64,000 bases of DNA, from NCBI GenBank assembly GCA_020466095.1, contig CM035808.1, positions 80,330,779 through 80,394,778 of the forward strand. Reading direction: 5' to 3'. Origin of the DNA: Chlorops oryzae (Eukaryota > Arthropoda > Insecta > Diptera > Chloropidae). This document shows positions 1 to 11,625 of the stretch, piece after piece. The notes under the pieces are model-generated. The model saw only the letters and a list, made by a program, of their open reading frames with translations, searched no databases and was not told the DNA's origin. Position 1 is the stretch's first letter, and each line of letters starts with the position of its first letter. Position numbers and translations under genes: made by a program.

Positions 1-146
1 TTTCTTTTCGCGGCGGTATTATCGGCACTAGATTTTCTAGCGGTGGGCACAAACAAATTTTACACCTCTGGTATCTCTTCCTGTCTTGAATCATCCTTGC
101 CAGTTTCCTGATTTTTAACTTTTGTGGGTCCCTGCTCGGGCGCCAT
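1..146 (-). mobile_element. LTR retrotransposon internal region, 5' leader (cut by window edge)
   Basis: This is the leader of an LTR element transcribed from the minus strand; its body lies outside the window. It is identified by a primer-binding site right next to a TG-starting LTR. That 19-nt PBS is identical to the one in the complete element at 30130-35855, and the first 50 bases of the adjoining LTR resemble the other element's LTR, so the two are related families. No coding region can be read in these 146 bases. Confidence 0.75.
127..145 (-). promoter_or_regulatory. Primer-binding site, tRNA-Lys-like
   Basis: The minus strand reads TGGCGCCCGAGCAGGGACC. It begins with the TGG expected opposite a tRNA CCA end and sits one base from the LTR. 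It differs by one base from the complement of a Lys(UUU)-type tRNA 3' end, so tRNA-Lys priming is the likely reading. The same 19 bases recur at 34449-34467. Confidence 0.8.
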
Positions 147-552
147 TGTAAGGGACCTTTCCATGGCGGGGTATTAACTCAGCCGAGTCACCAAGGACAG
201 TTCCTTACCATTATTTATTTTGAAAGGAAACCCACAAAAGATTTTCAGTTTATAACAATTTCAATTTGATTCTTAATTAATAAAACTATATTTACAGGCA
301 AACTGGTCGACTTCTTTAGGGTCTTTGACCAGGATAGATTCAATCGGGAAAGTATGAAATATTCCTAACTAATTTATTTATGTCTAACTAACTAACTACT
401 AAATTATTTTACACGGGGCCTAGCTACTTATCTGCGCGTAAAGAGCCTCTTTGCAATTCATTTGGTGCGTCAGCGAAACTGAACAGTGGGTTGACAGAGC
501 TATCCGTGAAATTCTTAAAATCGACTCAAGGACGCTCGTGCAGAGGGTATTA

Positions 553-745
553 AATGCGGTTATGCAACTGATCTCGTGTAAAAGCGGCAAAGCGACCGTG
601 CGTTGGTATATAAATCTTGGCTTGTACAACTGGTCTCGTGTAAGCGCAGCTAATCGACCTTGCGTCGGTAGATTAACCTAAGTTGCGCAACTGGTCTCGT
701 GTAAACGCGGCGAATCGACCATGCGTCGGTATAGTAATCTTAGCT
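553..745. repeat. Three tandem copies of a 61-62 bp unit in the left LTR
   Basis: The phrase CAACTGRTCTCGTGTAA recurs at 565, 627 and 688, each time followed by a GCGGC-like block, CGACC and GCGTYGGTA. The bases around each start form a short palindrome whose core varies (GTTATGCAAC, TTGTACAA, GTTGCGCAAC), which may indicate a structured RNA or a repeated protein-binding site. Confidence 0.75.
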
Positions 746-810
746 TTAGAATTTAACTATGGTGATTAAATCCGTGTGGCGAACGGAGGTTGACCGCAAT
801 GGGCTCTCTG

Positions 811-1378
811 GGCACACGTGAGCTTCAACTGCACTTAGTATTTACTAGCATAACCTGAATCGCACGCAAGTCTCAACTGTGCGTGGAAACGGGTATAAGA
901 TCCTGCATTGAATAGATATTTCCTCGGGGCACACGTGAGCTTCAACTGCACGTGGTAACTACTAGAATACCCTGAATCGCACGCAAGTTTCAACTGTGCG
1001 AGGAAATGGGTATGAGGTCCTGAATTGAATAGATATTTCCTCTGGGCACACGTGAGCTTCAACTGCACGTGGTAACTACTAGAATAACCTGAATCGCACG
1101 CAAGTTTCAACTGTGCGTAGAAACGGGTATGAGGTCCTGAATTGAATAGATATTTCCTCTGGGCACACGTGAGCTTCAACTGCACGTGGTAACTACTAGA
1201 ATAACCTGAATCGCACGCAAGCTTCAACTGTGCGTGGAAACGGGTATGAGGTCCTGAATTGAATAGATATTTCCTATGGGCACACGTGAGTTTCAACTGC
1301 ACGTAGTAACTACTAGAATAACCTGAGTCGCCCGTAAGTTTCAACTGTGCGTGGAAACGGATATAAGGTCCTGAATTT
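811..1378. repeat. Five tandem copies of a 117-bp unit with repeated CACGTG sites
   Basis: Units start at GGCACACGTG at 811, 928, 1045, 1162 and 1279, an exact 117-bp period. Each unit has two related halves, each containing YTTCAACTG. Eight CACGTG E-box hexamers lie in about 480 bp. Since 117 is a multiple of three, the minus strand stays open for 169 codons as 39-residue repeats; the composition and lack of a domain make this a by-product of the repeat rather than a supported gene. Confidence 0.8.
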
Positions 1379-4300
1379 ATTACGTAGAAAAACGTCGATC
1401 CGCCACGAAAGTACGTGAAATAATTCCTGCAAATTTCTTTAAGTTATCTCACCACTCTGACTTGTTGCTGACGTCGTCTCTCCGTCCCTACTTCCTGTTT
1501 CGCGTTGGCTGGATTTCCTTATTTCTAGATATTTCCGTCTTGATGATCCGTGATGATTTCCTGGCGTTCCTCGTACGTGTTGCTCGCTACTCGTTCCGTC
1601 TTGGTTCAGAAACGTTGGGTCGGTCCGATCGTTTCGGCTGCTCAGGAACAAGTGAAGTCGATCGTGGACTTCGAACTCTTAGCAGAGCGCTTCGCTTCAT
1701 TTTTCGTTGTGCTGCCACTCTTGGTCTTCATGCATACGTGAGATTCAGCTGTTCGACTGTTAGTCACTCTTTACACGCAGTTAGAAACATATTTCTCAAA
1801 TTATGGGTCTATCCGAAATACTTAAACTAGGACTTTAAATGGTGGCAATCATTCTTAATACTATTCTAATTCGTACTCCTACACATAACTTGTTCCTTGT
1901 TTCGATGCTATCATATACAAAAGTCAATCTTACGTTTTTCTTAAATCTACCAAATTATAACTTAAACCTTCCAGTCGATAACTTTTACCTACTTCTTATC
2001 GTCAGTGTTGTTCCTACTATAGAAAATGTTAAGGGGAAATCTGATCGCGCCATGACGTCATTTAAGCGTGTTCCTACGTACTAATATTTATTATAAGAGT
2101 GAATTAAAAAAAATATAAAGAGATTTACAATAAAAAAGTAACAACTAAACTAGCATCTGTGGCATGAATATATATAAGAAGAAAAAAAAGAATGCAGTAT
2201 TACAGATATGATGGTCGGTGGATTTTGTGAGTCCTCACAACGAGAAAGATAGATAGCGAGATGGAGAGAAAGAGATAGGGGGAGATGAAAAGGGAGAGAG
2301 TCCGTGATGGTGAGAGGTACAGAGGGAGAGAGGGGAAAGGAAGTGGTAGAGGGATAAAGAGAAAGAGATATATAGAGATAGAGAGATAGAAAAATAGAGC
2401 GATAGAGAGATAGAGAGGTATGGAGATAGAGAGATAGATAGACAGAGAGGTAGAGAGATAGAGAGATAGGGAGATAGAGAGATAGATAGAGAGAGAGGTA
2501 GAGAGATAGAGAGATAGATATATACAGAGATAAAGAGATAGAAATACAAATAGTTAAAGAGGTAGAGAGATAAAGAGATTGAGAGGTAGCGAGATAAAGA
2601 GAAAGGGAAATAGAGAGATAGAGAGGTAGAGAGAAGAGAGACAGAGAGACAGAGAGACAAAGAGAGATATAAAAATAGAGATATATGGAGATAAAGAGAT
2701 ACAGTGATAGAAAGGTAGAGAGGTACAGAGGTAGAGAGAAAAACAAATAGAGAGATAGAGATATAGAGAGATGGAGAGATGGAGAGATGGAGATATGGAG
2801 AAATAGAGAGATAGAGAGAAAGAGAGATAAAGAGATAGAGATATAGAGAGATAGAGATATAGAGAGATAGAGAGATAGAAAGATAGAGGGAAAGAGAGTT
2901 AGAGAGATAGAGAGATAGAGAGATAGAGATAAGATATAGAGATATAGAGATATAGAGAGATAGAGAGATAGAGAGATAGAGAGATAGAGAGATAGAGAGA
3001 TATTGAGATAGAAAGATAGAGAGATAGATAGAGGGATAGAGAGATAGAAAGATAAAGATATAGAGAAATAAAGAGATAGAGAGATAGAGAGATGGAGAGA
3101 TAGTGATAATAGAGATAGAGAGGGAGAGATAGAGAGAGTGAGAGATTGTGAGAGGTACAGAGGGAGAAAGGGAGAGATAGAGAGACAAAGAGATAGTGAG
3201 ATAGAAAAATAAGAGAGAGTAGAGAGATAGAGAGATAGAGAGATAGAGAGAAAGGCAGATAGAGAGATATAGAGATACAGAAATAGAGAGATAGAGATGT
3301 AGAGAGGTAGAGAGGAAGAGAGATAGAAAGATAAAGAGATAGAGAGAAAAAGAGATTGAGAGATAGAGAGATAGAGAGAATGAGAGATGGAGAGATAGAG
3401 AGATAAAGAGATAGAGAGAAAAAGAGATTGAGAGATAGAGAGATAGAGAGAATGAGAGATGGAGAGATAGAGAGATAAAGAGATAAGGAGATAGAGATAG
3501 GAAGATAGAGAGATAGAGAGAAAGAGAGTTAGAAAAATAGAAGGAAAGAGAAATAGAGAGAAAGAGAGATAGAGAGATAGAGAGATAGAGAGATAGAGAG
3601 ACAGAGAGATAGAGAAATAGAGAAATAGAGAGAAAGAGAGTCAGAGAGATATAGAGATAGAGTGATAGAGAGATAAAGAGGGGACAGATAGAGAGAAAGA
3701 GAGATAAAGAGACAGAGAGATAGAAAGTTAGAGAGATAGAAAGTTAGAGAGATAGAGCAATAAAGAGATAGGGAGATAAAGAGATAGAGATATAGAGAGA
3801 TAAAAAAATAGAGAGATAGAAAGATAGAGAGATAGAGAGATAGAAAAATAGAAGGAAAGAGAGATAGAGAGATAGAGAGATAGAGAGATAGAGAGATAGA
3901 GAGATAGAGAGATAGAGAGATAGGAGAGATAGAGAGATAGAGAGATAGAGAGATAGAGAGATAGAGATATAGAGAGATAGAGAGATAGAGAGATAGAGAG
4001 ATAGAGAGATAGAGAGATAGAGAGATAGAGAGAAAAAGATAGAGAGATAGAGAGATAGAGAGAAAGAGAGATAGAGAGAAAGAGAAATAGAGAGATAGAG
4101 AGATAGAGAGATAGAGAGGTACAGAGATAGAGAGATAGAGAGTTAAAGAGAAAGAGAGATAAATAGTTAGAGACGTAGAGAGATAGAGAGATAAATAGTT
4201 AGAGACGTAGAGAGATAGAGAGATAGAAAGAAAGAGAGAAAGAGAGACAGAGAGACAGAGAGATATAGGGATAGGGTGCAGAAGATATAGAGAAGGGGAC

Positions 4301-7300
4301 AGATAGAGATAAAGAGAGATAAAGAGACAGAGAGATAGAAAGATAGAGAGATAGAGAGATAAAGAGAAAGAGAGATAGAGATAGAGAGATAGAGAGATAG
4401 AGATATAAAGAGATAGGCAGATAGAGAGATAGAGAGATAGAGAGACAGAAAGATAGAGAGATAGAGAGATAGAGAGATAAGGAGAGATAGAGAGATAGAG
4501 AGATAGAGATATAGGGAGATAGAGAGATAGAGAGATAGAAATAAAGGGATAAAGATAATAGACTGATAGAGAGAAAGAGAGGTACAGAGATAGAGAGATA
4601 GAGGGATAGAGAGATAAATAGTTAGAGACGTAGAGAGATAGAGAGAAAGAGAGACAGAGAGACAGAGAGACAGAGAGACAGAGAGATATAGAGATAGAGT
4701 GATAGAGAGATAGAGAGGGGGACAGATAGAGAGAAAGAGAGATAAAGAGACAGAGAGATGGAAAGATAGAGAGATAGAGAGATAAAGAGAAAGGGAGATA
4801 GATATATAGAGACATAGAAGTGTAGAGAGACAAAGAGAGATATAAAAATAGAGAAATATAGATATAAAGAGATAGAGTGATAGAAGGGTAGAGAGGTACA
4901 GAGGTACAGAGGTATAGAGGTAGAGAGGTAGAGAGATAAAAAGATAGAGAGATAGAAAGATGCAGAGATGGAGATATAGAGAGAAAAAGAGACAGAGAGA
5001 TAAAGAGATAAGGATAATAGACTGATAGAGAGGTAGAGAAAAAGTGAGATTGAGACATAGAGAAATAGAGATATAGATAGATAGGGAGATAGAGAGATAG
5101 AGAGATAGAGAGATGGAGAGATAGAAAGATAGAGAGATAGAGAGATATAGAGATAGAGAGATAGAGAGATAGAGAGATAGAGAGATAGAGAGATAGAGAG
5201 ATAGAGAGATAGAGAGATAGAGAGATAGAGAGATAGAGAGATAGAGAGATAGAGAGATAGAGAGATAGAGAGATAGAGAGATTGAGAGATTGAGATATTG
5301 AGAGATTGAGAGATTGAGAGATTGAGAGATAGAGAGATAGAGAGATAGAGAAATAGAAGGAAAGAAAGATAACAAGATAGAGGGACAGCGAGAAGGAGAG
5401 ATAGACAGAAAGAGAGAAAGAGAGATAGAGAGATAGAGAGAGAGAGAGATAGAGAGATAGAGAGATAGAGAGATAGAGAGATAGAGAGATAAAGAGATAG
5501 AGAGATAGAGAGATAAGAGATAAAGAGATAAAGAGATAAAGAGATAGAGTAATAGAGAGATAGAAAGATGGAGAGATAGAGAGATAAAGAGATAGAGAGA
5601 TAGAGAGATAGAGAGAAAGAAAGATAGAGAGATAGAGAGATAGAGAGATAGAGAGATAGAGAGATAGAGAGATAGAGAGATAGAGAGATAGAGATATAGA
5701 GATATAGAGATATAGAGAGATAGAGAAATAGAGATATAGAGAGATAGAGAGATAGAGAGATAGAGAGATAGAGAGATAGAGAGATAAAGAGATAAAGAGA
5801 TAGAGAGATAGAGAGATAGAGAGATAGAGAGATAGAGAGATAGAGAGATAGAGAGATAGAGAGATAGAGAGATAGAGAGATAGAGAGATAGAGAGATAGA
5901 GAGATAGAGAGATAGAGAGATAGAGAGATAGAGAGATAGAGAGATAGAGAGATAGAGAGAATAGAGAGATAGAGAGATAGAGAGATAGAGAGATAGAGAG
6001 ATAGAGAGATAGAGAGATAGAGAGATAGAGAGATAGAGAGATAGAGAGATAGAGAGATAGAGAGATAGAGAGATAGAAGAAAGAAAGATAACGAGATAGA
6101 GGAAGCGAGATGGAGAGATAGAAGAAAGAGAGAAAGAGAGATAGAGAAGAGATAGAGAGAGAGAGATAGAGAGATAGAGAGATAGAGAGATAGAGAGATA
6201 AAGAGATAGAGAGATAGAGAGATAGAGAGATAGAGAGATAGAGAGATAGAGAGATAGAGATATAGAGAGATAGAGAGATAGAGAGATAGAGAGATAGAAG
6301 GAAAGAAGGAAAGAAAGATAACGAGATAGAGGGACAGCGAGATGGAGAGATAGACAGAAAGAGAGAAAGAGAGATAGAGAGATAGAGAGAGAGAGATAGA
6401 GAGATAGAGAGATAGAGAGATAGAGAGATAAAGAGATAAAGAGATAAAGAGATAGAGTAATAGAGAGATAGAGAGATAGAGAGATAGGGAGAAAGAAAGA
6501 TAGAGAGATAGAGAGATAGAGAGATAGAGAGATAGAGATATAGAGAGATAGAGAAATAGAGATATAGAGAGATAGAGAGATAGAGAGATAGAGAGATAGA
6601 GAGAAAAAGAGATAAGAGATAAGAGATAGAGAGATAGAGAGATAGAGAGATAGAGAGATAGAGAGATAGAGAGATAGAGAGATAGAGGGATAGAGAGATA
6701 GAGAGATAGAGAGATAGAGAGATAGAGAGATAGAGAGATAGAGAGATAGAGAGATAGAGAGATAGAGAGATAGAGAGATAGAGAGATAGAGAGATAGAGA
6801 GATAGAGAGATAGAGAGATAGAGAGATAGAGAGATAGAGAGATAGAGAGATAGAAAGATAGAGAGATAGAGAGATAGAGAGATAGAGAGATAGAGAGATA
6901 GAGAGATAGAGAGATAGAGAGATAGAGAGATAGAGAGATAGAGAGATAGAGAGATAGAGAGATAGAGAGATAGAGAGATAGAGAGATAGAGAGATAGAGA
7001 GATAGAGAGATAGAGAGATAGAGAGATAAAGAGATAGAGAGATAGAGTGATAGAGTGATAGAGAGATAGAGAGATAGAAAGATAGAGAGATAGAGAGAAA
7101 GAGAGATAGAGGGAAAGAAAAATAGAGAGATAGAGAGATAGAGAGATAGAAAGATAGAGAGATAGAGAGATAGAGAGAAAGAGAGATAGAGAGATAGAGA
7201 GAAAGAGAAATAGAGAGATAGAGAGGTACAGAGATAGAGAGATAGAGAGTTAAAGAGAAAGAGAGATAAGTAGTTAGAGACGTAGAGAGATAGAGAGATA

Positions 7301-7390
7301 AATAGTTAGAGACGTAGAGAGATAGAGAGATAGAGAGATAGAAAGAAAGAGAGAAAGAGAGACAGAGAGACAGAGAGATATAGGGATAGG

Positions 7391-10300
7391 GTGCAGAAGA
7401 TTTAGAGAAGGGGACAGATAGAGAGATAAAGAGACAGAGAGATAGAAAGATAGAGAGATAGAGAGATAAAGAGAAAGAGAGATAGAGAGATAGAGAGATA
7501 GAGAGATAGAGAGATAGAGCGATAGAAAAGTAGAGAGGTACAGAGGTACAGAGGTAGAGAGATAAAGAGATAGAGAGATAAAGAGATAGAGAGATAGAGA
7601 GATAGAAAGATAGAAAGATGGAGAGATGGAGAAATAGAGAGATAAAGAGATTAAAGATAATAGACTGTTAGAGATATAGAGAGGTAGAGAGAAAGTGAGA
7701 TTGAGAGATTGAGAGATATAGAAATAGAGATATAGAAAGATAGGGAGACAGAGAGATAGAAAGACAGAGAGATTGAGAGATAGAGAAATAAAGATATAGA
7801 GATATAGTGAGATAGAGAGATAGAGAGATAAAGAAAGATATAAAAATAGAGTAATATAGAGATAAAGAGATCGAGTGAGAGAAAGATGGGGAGATGGAGG
7901 TATAGAGAGAAAGAGAGATAGAGAGACAGAGAGATAGAGATATAGAGAGATTAAGATATAGAGAGATAGAAAGTGAGAGATATAGGGAGATAGAGAGATA
8001 GAGAGATAAAGGGATAAAGATAATAGACTGATAGAGCGATAGAGAGGTAGAGAGATAGAGAGATAAAAACATAGAGAGATAAATAATTAGAGACGTAGAG
8101 AGATAGAGAGAAAGAGAAACAGAGAGACAGAGAGATATAGAGATAGAGTGATAGAGAGATAGAGAGGGGGACAGATAGAGAGAAAGAGAGATAAAGCGAC
8201 AGAGAGATGGAAAGATAGAGAGATAGAAAGATGCAGAGATGGAGATATAGAGAGATAGAGAGATAGAGAGATAAAGAGATAAGGATAATAGACTGATAGA
8301 GAGGTAGAGAGAAAGTGAGATTGAGAGATTGATAGATAGAGAACTAGAGATATAGAAAGATAGGGAGATAGAGAGATAACGAGATGGAGAGATAGAGAGA
8401 TAGAGAGATAGAGAGATAGAGAGATAGAGAGATAGAGAGATAGAGAGATAGAGAGATAGAGAGATAGAGAGATAGAGAGATAGAGAGATAGAGAGATAGA
8501 GAGATAGAGAGATAGAGAGATAGAGAGATAGAGAGATAGAGAGATAGAGAGATAAGAGATAGAGAGATAGAGAGATAGAGAGAAGAGAGATAGAGAGATA
8601 GAGAGATAGAGAGATAGAGAGATAGAGAGATAGAGAGATAGAGAGATAGAGGATAGAGAGATAGAGAGATAGAAAGATAGAAGATAGAGAGATTGAGAGA
8701 TAGAGAGATAGAGAGAAAGAGAGATAGAGAGATAGAGAGATAGAGAGATAGGGAGATAGAGAGATACAGAGATAGAGAGATAAGGAGATAGAGAGAAAGA
8801 GAGATAGAGAGATAGAGAGATAGAGAGATAGAGAAATAGAGAGATAGAGAGATAGAGAGATAGAGAGATAGAGTGATAGAGTGATAGAGAAATAGAGAGA
8901 TAGAAAGATAGAGAGATAGAGAGAAAGAGAGATAGAGGGAAAGAAAAATAGAGAGATAGAGAGATAGAGAGATAGAAAGATAGAGAGATAGAGAGATAGA
9001 GAGAAAGAGAGATAGAGAGATAGAGAGAAAGAGAAATAGAGAGATAGAGAGGTACAGAGATAGAGAGATAGAGAGTTAAAGAGAAAGAGAGATAAGTAGT
9101 TAGAGACGTAGAGAGATAGAGAGATAAATAGTTAGAGACGTAGAGAGATAGAGAGATAGAGAGATAGAAAGAAAGAGAGAAAGAGAGACAGAGAGACAGA
9201 GAGATATAGGGATAGGGTGCAGAAGATTTAGAGAAGGGGACAGATAGAGAGATAAAGAGACAGAGAGATAGAAAGATAGAGAGATAGAGAGATAAAGAGA
9301 AAGAGAGATAGAGAGATAGAGAGATAGAGAGATAGAGAGATAGAGCGATAGAAAAGTAGAGAGGTACAGAGGTAAAGGTAGAGAGATAAAGAGATAGAGA
9401 GATAAAGAGATAGAGAGATAGAGAGATAGAAAGATAGAAAGATGGAGAGATGGAGAAATAGAGAGATAAAGAGATTAAGATAATAGACTGTTAGAGATAT
9501 AGAGAGGTAGAGAGAAAGTGAGATTGAGAGATTGAAAGATATAGAAATAGAGATATAGAAAGATAGGGAGACAGAGAGATAGAAAGACAGAGAGATTGAG
9601 AGATAGAGAAATAAAGATATAGAGATATAGTGAGATAGAGAGATAGAGAGATAAAGAAAGATATAAAAATAGAGTAATATAGAGATAAAGAGATCGAGTG
9701 AGAGAAAGATGGGGAGATGGAGGTATAGAGAGAAAGAGAGATAGAGAGACAGAGAGATAGAGATATAGAGAGATTAAGAGATAGAGAGATAGAAAGTGAG
9801 AGATATAGGGAGATAGAGAGATAAAGGGATAAAGATAATAGACTGATAGAGCGATAGAGAGGTAGAGAGATAGAGAGATAAAAGAATAGAGAGATAAATA
9901 ATTAGAGACGTAGAGAGATAGAGAGAAAGAGAAACAGAGAGACAGAGAGATATAGAGATAGAGTGATAGAGAGATAGAGAGGGGGACAGATAGAGAGAAA
10001 GAGAGATAAAGAGACAGAGAGATGGAAAGATAGAGAGATAGAAAGATGCAGAGATGGAGATATAGAGAGATAGAGAGATAGAGAGATAAAGAGATAAGGA
10101 TAATAGACTGATAGAGAGGTAGAGAGAAAGTGAGATTGAGAGATTGATAGATAGAGAAATAGAGATATAGAAAGATAGGGAGATAGAGAGATAAGAGATG
10201 GAGAGATAGAGAGATAGAGAGATAGAGAGATAGAGAGATAGAGAGATAGAGAGATAGAGAGATAGAGAGATAGAGAGATAGAGAGATAGAGAGATAGAGA

Positions 10301-11050
10301 GATAGAGAGATAGAGAGATAGAGAGATAGAGAGATAGAGAGATAGAGAGATAGAGAGATAGAGAGAAAAAGAGATAGAGAGATAGAGAGATAGAGAGATA
10401 GAGAGATAGAGAGATAGAGAGATAGAGAGATAGAGAGATTGAGAGATAAAGATATAGAGTAATAGAGAGATAGAAAGATGGAGAGATAGAGAGGTAAAAG
10501 GATAGAGAGATAGAGAGAAAGAGAGAAAGAGAGAAAGAGAGATAGAGAGATAGAGAGATAGAGAGATAGGGAGATAGAGAGATACAGAGATAGAGAGATA
10601 CAGAGATAGAGAGAAAGAGAGATAGAGAGATAGAGAGATAGAGAGATAGAGAAATAGAGAGTTAGAGAGATAGAGAGATAGAGAGATATAGAGATAGAGA
10701 GATAGAGAGATAGAGAGATAGAGAGATAGAGAGTTAGAGATATAAAGAAGAAGATAGAGAGATAGAGAGATAGAGAGATAGAGAGATAGAGAGATAGAGA
10801 GATAGAGAGATAGAGAGATAGATAGATAGAGAGATAGAGAGATAGAGAGATAGAGAGATAGAGAGATAGAAAGATAGAGAGATAGAGATAAAGAGAGATA
10901 GAGAGAAAGAGAAATAGAGAGATAGAGAGATAGAGAGATAGAAAGATAGAGAGATAGAGAGATAGAAAGATAGAGAGATAGAGAGATAGAGAGATAGAGA
11001 GAAAGAGAGATAGAGAGATAGAGAGAAAGAGAAATAGAGAGATAGAGAGG
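7391..11050. repeat. Higher-order duplication inside the octamer array (about 1.83 and 2.0 kb)
   Basis: Rare C-containing landmarks show a larger repeat. The phrase GGGTGCAGAAGAT occurs at about 4274, 7389, 9216 and 11221, so successive spacings from 7389 are 1827 and about 2005 bp. Between landmarks the same series of variants recurs in order (GTTAGAGACGTAGAG pairs, AATAGACTG marks, GATGGGGAGATGG). The 7.4-9.2 kb and 9.2-11.0 kb blocks are nearly identical in order and content, pointing to recent unequal exchange. Confidence 0.8.
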
Positions 11051-11432
11051 TACAGAGATAGAGAGATAGAGAGTTAAAGAGAAAGAGAGATAAATAGTTA
11101 GAGACGTAGAGAGATAGAGAGATAAAAAGTTAGAGACGTAGAGAGATAGAGAGATAGAGAGATAGAAAGAAAGAGAGAAAGAGAGACAGAGAGACAGAGA
11201 GACAGAGAGATATAGGGATAGGGTGCAGAAGATATAGAGAAGGGGACAGATAGAGAGAAAGAGAGATAAAGAGACAGAGAGATAGAAAGATAGAGAGATA
11301 GAGAGATAAAGAGAAAGAGAGATAGAGAGATAGAGAGATAGAGAGATAGAGAGATAGAGAGATAGAGCGATAGAAAAGTAGAGAGGTACAGAGGTACAGA
11401 GGTAGAGAGATAAAGAGATAGAGATATAAAGA

Positions 11433-11625
11433 GTGTAGTGTACCAATATTGTTGGTGGGCACTGTATTATGTGCTCACCATCCCTGACTCGATAGAAAGA
11501 AGAACAGCTGATTTGATCGATATTGAAGGTAGAGGTTGACGTAGTCGTTAAGCATTAAATTAATTATTAAATTGAAATTGAATAAGAAAGAATAATAAAA
11601 ATTGAGTTGAATGTGCAAACATTAA
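11433..11625. other. Unique-sequence island inside the satellite
   Basis: About 190 bp of ordinary AT-rich sequence interrupts the array. It begins GTGTAGTGTACC and contains an imperfect inverted repeat (GGTGGGCAC paired with GTGCTCACC around an 8-base loop). Octamers resume with matching variants on the far side. It may be a small inserted element or LTR stub; I do not recognise it. Confidence 0.6.

Larger units (their letters stand above)
147..2129 (-). repeat. Putative long LTR (about 2 kb) of the left-edge element
   Basis: The right-hand boundary in element sense is firm: the plus strand starts TGTAAGGG next to the PBS. The far boundary is inferred from TTACA at 2125-2129, which mirrors the TGTAA/TTACA ends of the complete element's LTR; the second LTR is outside the window, so this is not proven. 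Positions 148-204 form a hairpin: GTAAGGGAC pairs with GTTCCTTAC apart from one wobble, with a loop containing GGGGTATTAACTCAG. The LTR holds a 62-bp repeat (3 copies) and a 117-bp repeat (5 copies). Short ORFs inside it look incidental. Confidence 0.5.

Noticed and set aside
835..1344. 169-codon minus-strand ORF with 39-residue repeats
   Set aside because: The unit is 117 bp, a multiple of three, so one open unit gives an open array; it lies in a putative LTR with no known fold.
811..1378. CRISPR-like regular array
   Set aside because: Units are directly adjacent without unique spacers, and the context is eukaryotic.
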